NCBI GenBank assembly: GCA_964593405.1
Contig: CAZQIO010000030.1
Coordinates: forward strand, 1 to 6,399
Direction: 5' to 3'
Source of the DNA: CAZQIO01 sp964593405
Lineage (GTDB): Bacteria > Patescibacteriota > Minisyncoccia > Minisyncoccales > GBS-2
Length of the DNA stretch: 6,399 nucleotides
Positions 6,057 to 6,399 of this stretch are shown here, in pieces. The translations under genes and the position numbers were made by a program. Numbering within the stretch: the stretch's first letter is position 1; each line of letters opens with the position of its first letter. The notes below the pieces were generated by a model, which was not told where the DNA came from, did no database searches, and was given only the letters and a program-made list of their open reading frames with translations.

Positions 6057-6076
6057 ATACCCCGTATAGGGGGGTA
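6057..6076. promoter_or_regulatory. Likely CsoR operator
   Basis: ATACCCC and GGGGGGTA flank GTATA, an AT-flanked C-run/G-run dyad of the kind bound by CsoR-type repressors in front of their own genes. It overlaps the predicted transcription start. Its G-run (6069-6074) lies 7 bases before the csoR ATG, where the ribosome binding site is expected. This suggests autorepression relieved by Cu(I). Confidence 0.7.
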
Positions 6077-6081
6077 AGACC

Positions 6082-6354
6082 ATGAAAAAAAGTTATAAAA
6101 AACAAATTCTGAATCGAATGAATTATATTTCCGGGCATTTGGAAGGGATTAAAAAAATGATAAAAGATGAAAAATATTGCATCGATATTATTTTGCAAAA
6201 TGAAGCGGTAATTTCGGCAATTAAGAAAGTAAATGAGTTGATTTTGAAAAATCATCTTGACACCTGCGTTACCAAGGCAATTAAAGGAAAAAGCCAAAAA
6301 GAAAGAAAAAAGAAAATTCGAGAACTTTTAGAATTATTCAAAAATTCTCAATAA
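6082..6354 (+). CDS. csoR: Copper-sensing transcriptional repressor, CsoR family (DUF156)
   Basis: This is a small all-helical cytoplasmic DNA-binding repressor that releases its operator when it binds Cu(I). The 90 residues are a full-length family member. The CsoR metal triad is present as Cys33, His58 and Cys62, with the same 25- and 4-residue spacings as Cys36, His61 and Cys65 of the Mycobacterium tuberculosis protein. Tyr32 precedes the first cysteine, as in that protein. The helix-1 motif NRMNYISGHLEGIKKMI (11-27) and the segment ILQNEAVISAIKKVNELILKNHLDTCV fit the family. Position 19 is His where many members have Gln. The full Cys-His-Cys set favours a copper sensor over the FrmR or CstR branches. 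Its own promoter and a matching operator lie directly upstream, so it is probably autoregulated. It opens a metal-response unit separate from the sulfur operon. Confidence 0.92.
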   Translation: MKKSYKKQILNRMNYISGHLEGIKKMIKDEKYCIDIILQNEAVISAIKKVNELILKNHLDTCVTKAIKGKSQKERKKKIRELLELFKNSQ

Positions 6355-6361
6355 AAATAAA

Positions 6362-6399
6362 ATGAAAAATTCAAATTATCAAAAAAGTTGTTGCGAGGA
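6362..6399 (+). CDS. Partial gene after csoR, Cys-Cys near the N terminus
   Basis: An ATG seven bases after the csoR stop opens a frame that runs off the right edge after twelve codons, MKNSNYQKSCCE. No Shine-Dalgarno sequence is visible. The close spacing suggests co-transcription with csoR, and the early cysteine pair would suit a copper-handling protein such as a P-type ATPase or a metal-binding protein. Twelve codons are too few to name a family. Confidence 0.45.
   Translation, partial: MKNSNYQKSCCE

Noticed and set aside
5950..6297. A 115-codon minus-strand frame across csoR.
   Set aside because: It is antisense to csoR, which has a full family match, a promoter and an operator. The frame is a by-product.

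Overview
The window is AT-rich. It holds a compact plus-strand operon for sulfur trafficking and tRNA thiolation, followed by a decayed regulator gene flanked by repeated palindromes, and then the start of a copper-responsive unit. The gene style suggests a Candidate Phyla Radiation (Patescibacteria, Parcubacteria-like) bacterium. The genes are short and tightly packed, there are almost no Shine-Dalgarno sequences, and the broken gene belongs to the PaaX/Cas2-like family I associate with those genomes. This placement is inference from gene style, not from a marker gene.

Region 1 (1-366): the 5' end of an unrecognised minus-strand gene runs off the left edge from a start at 113. A long imperfect palindrome (113-179) touches that start codon. 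A second, perfect hairpin (311-342) precedes a TATAAT box that ends 6 bases before the first operon ATG, so the operon may be transcribed without a leader.

Region 2 (367-5105): five plus-strand genes lie head to tail. They are cysteine desulfurase (iscS), Fe-S/sulfur scaffold (iscU), tRNA 2-thiouridylase (mnmA), a MEMO-family protein and tRNA 4-thiouridine synthetase (thiI). The first three junctions all read TAA-A-ATG; the last is an ATGA overlap. IscS would take sulfur from cysteine as a persulfide. That sulfur could pass to IscU for cluster assembly, to MnmA for s2U34 and to ThiI for s4U8. Why the MEMO-family protein is encoded among them is the main biological question here.

Region 3 (5106-5956): there is no intact gene. 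A PaaX/Cas2-like winged-helix regulator is recognisable across 5273-5888 but has about four frame changes and an in-frame TGA. Three related, partly palindromic elements of about 46-50 bp surround it: two in tandem upstream and one inverted at its 3' end. A 22-bp stretch is identical between the two flanks. A good promoter and the clearest Shine-Dalgarno sequence of the window sit in front of the wreck.

Region 4 (5957-6399): a sigma70-type promoter and a C-run/G-run operator lead into a CsoR-family copper-sensing repressor with the full Cys-His-Cys metal site. Seven bases after it begins another gene with an early Cys-Cys pair, probably copper handling, which runs off the right edge.
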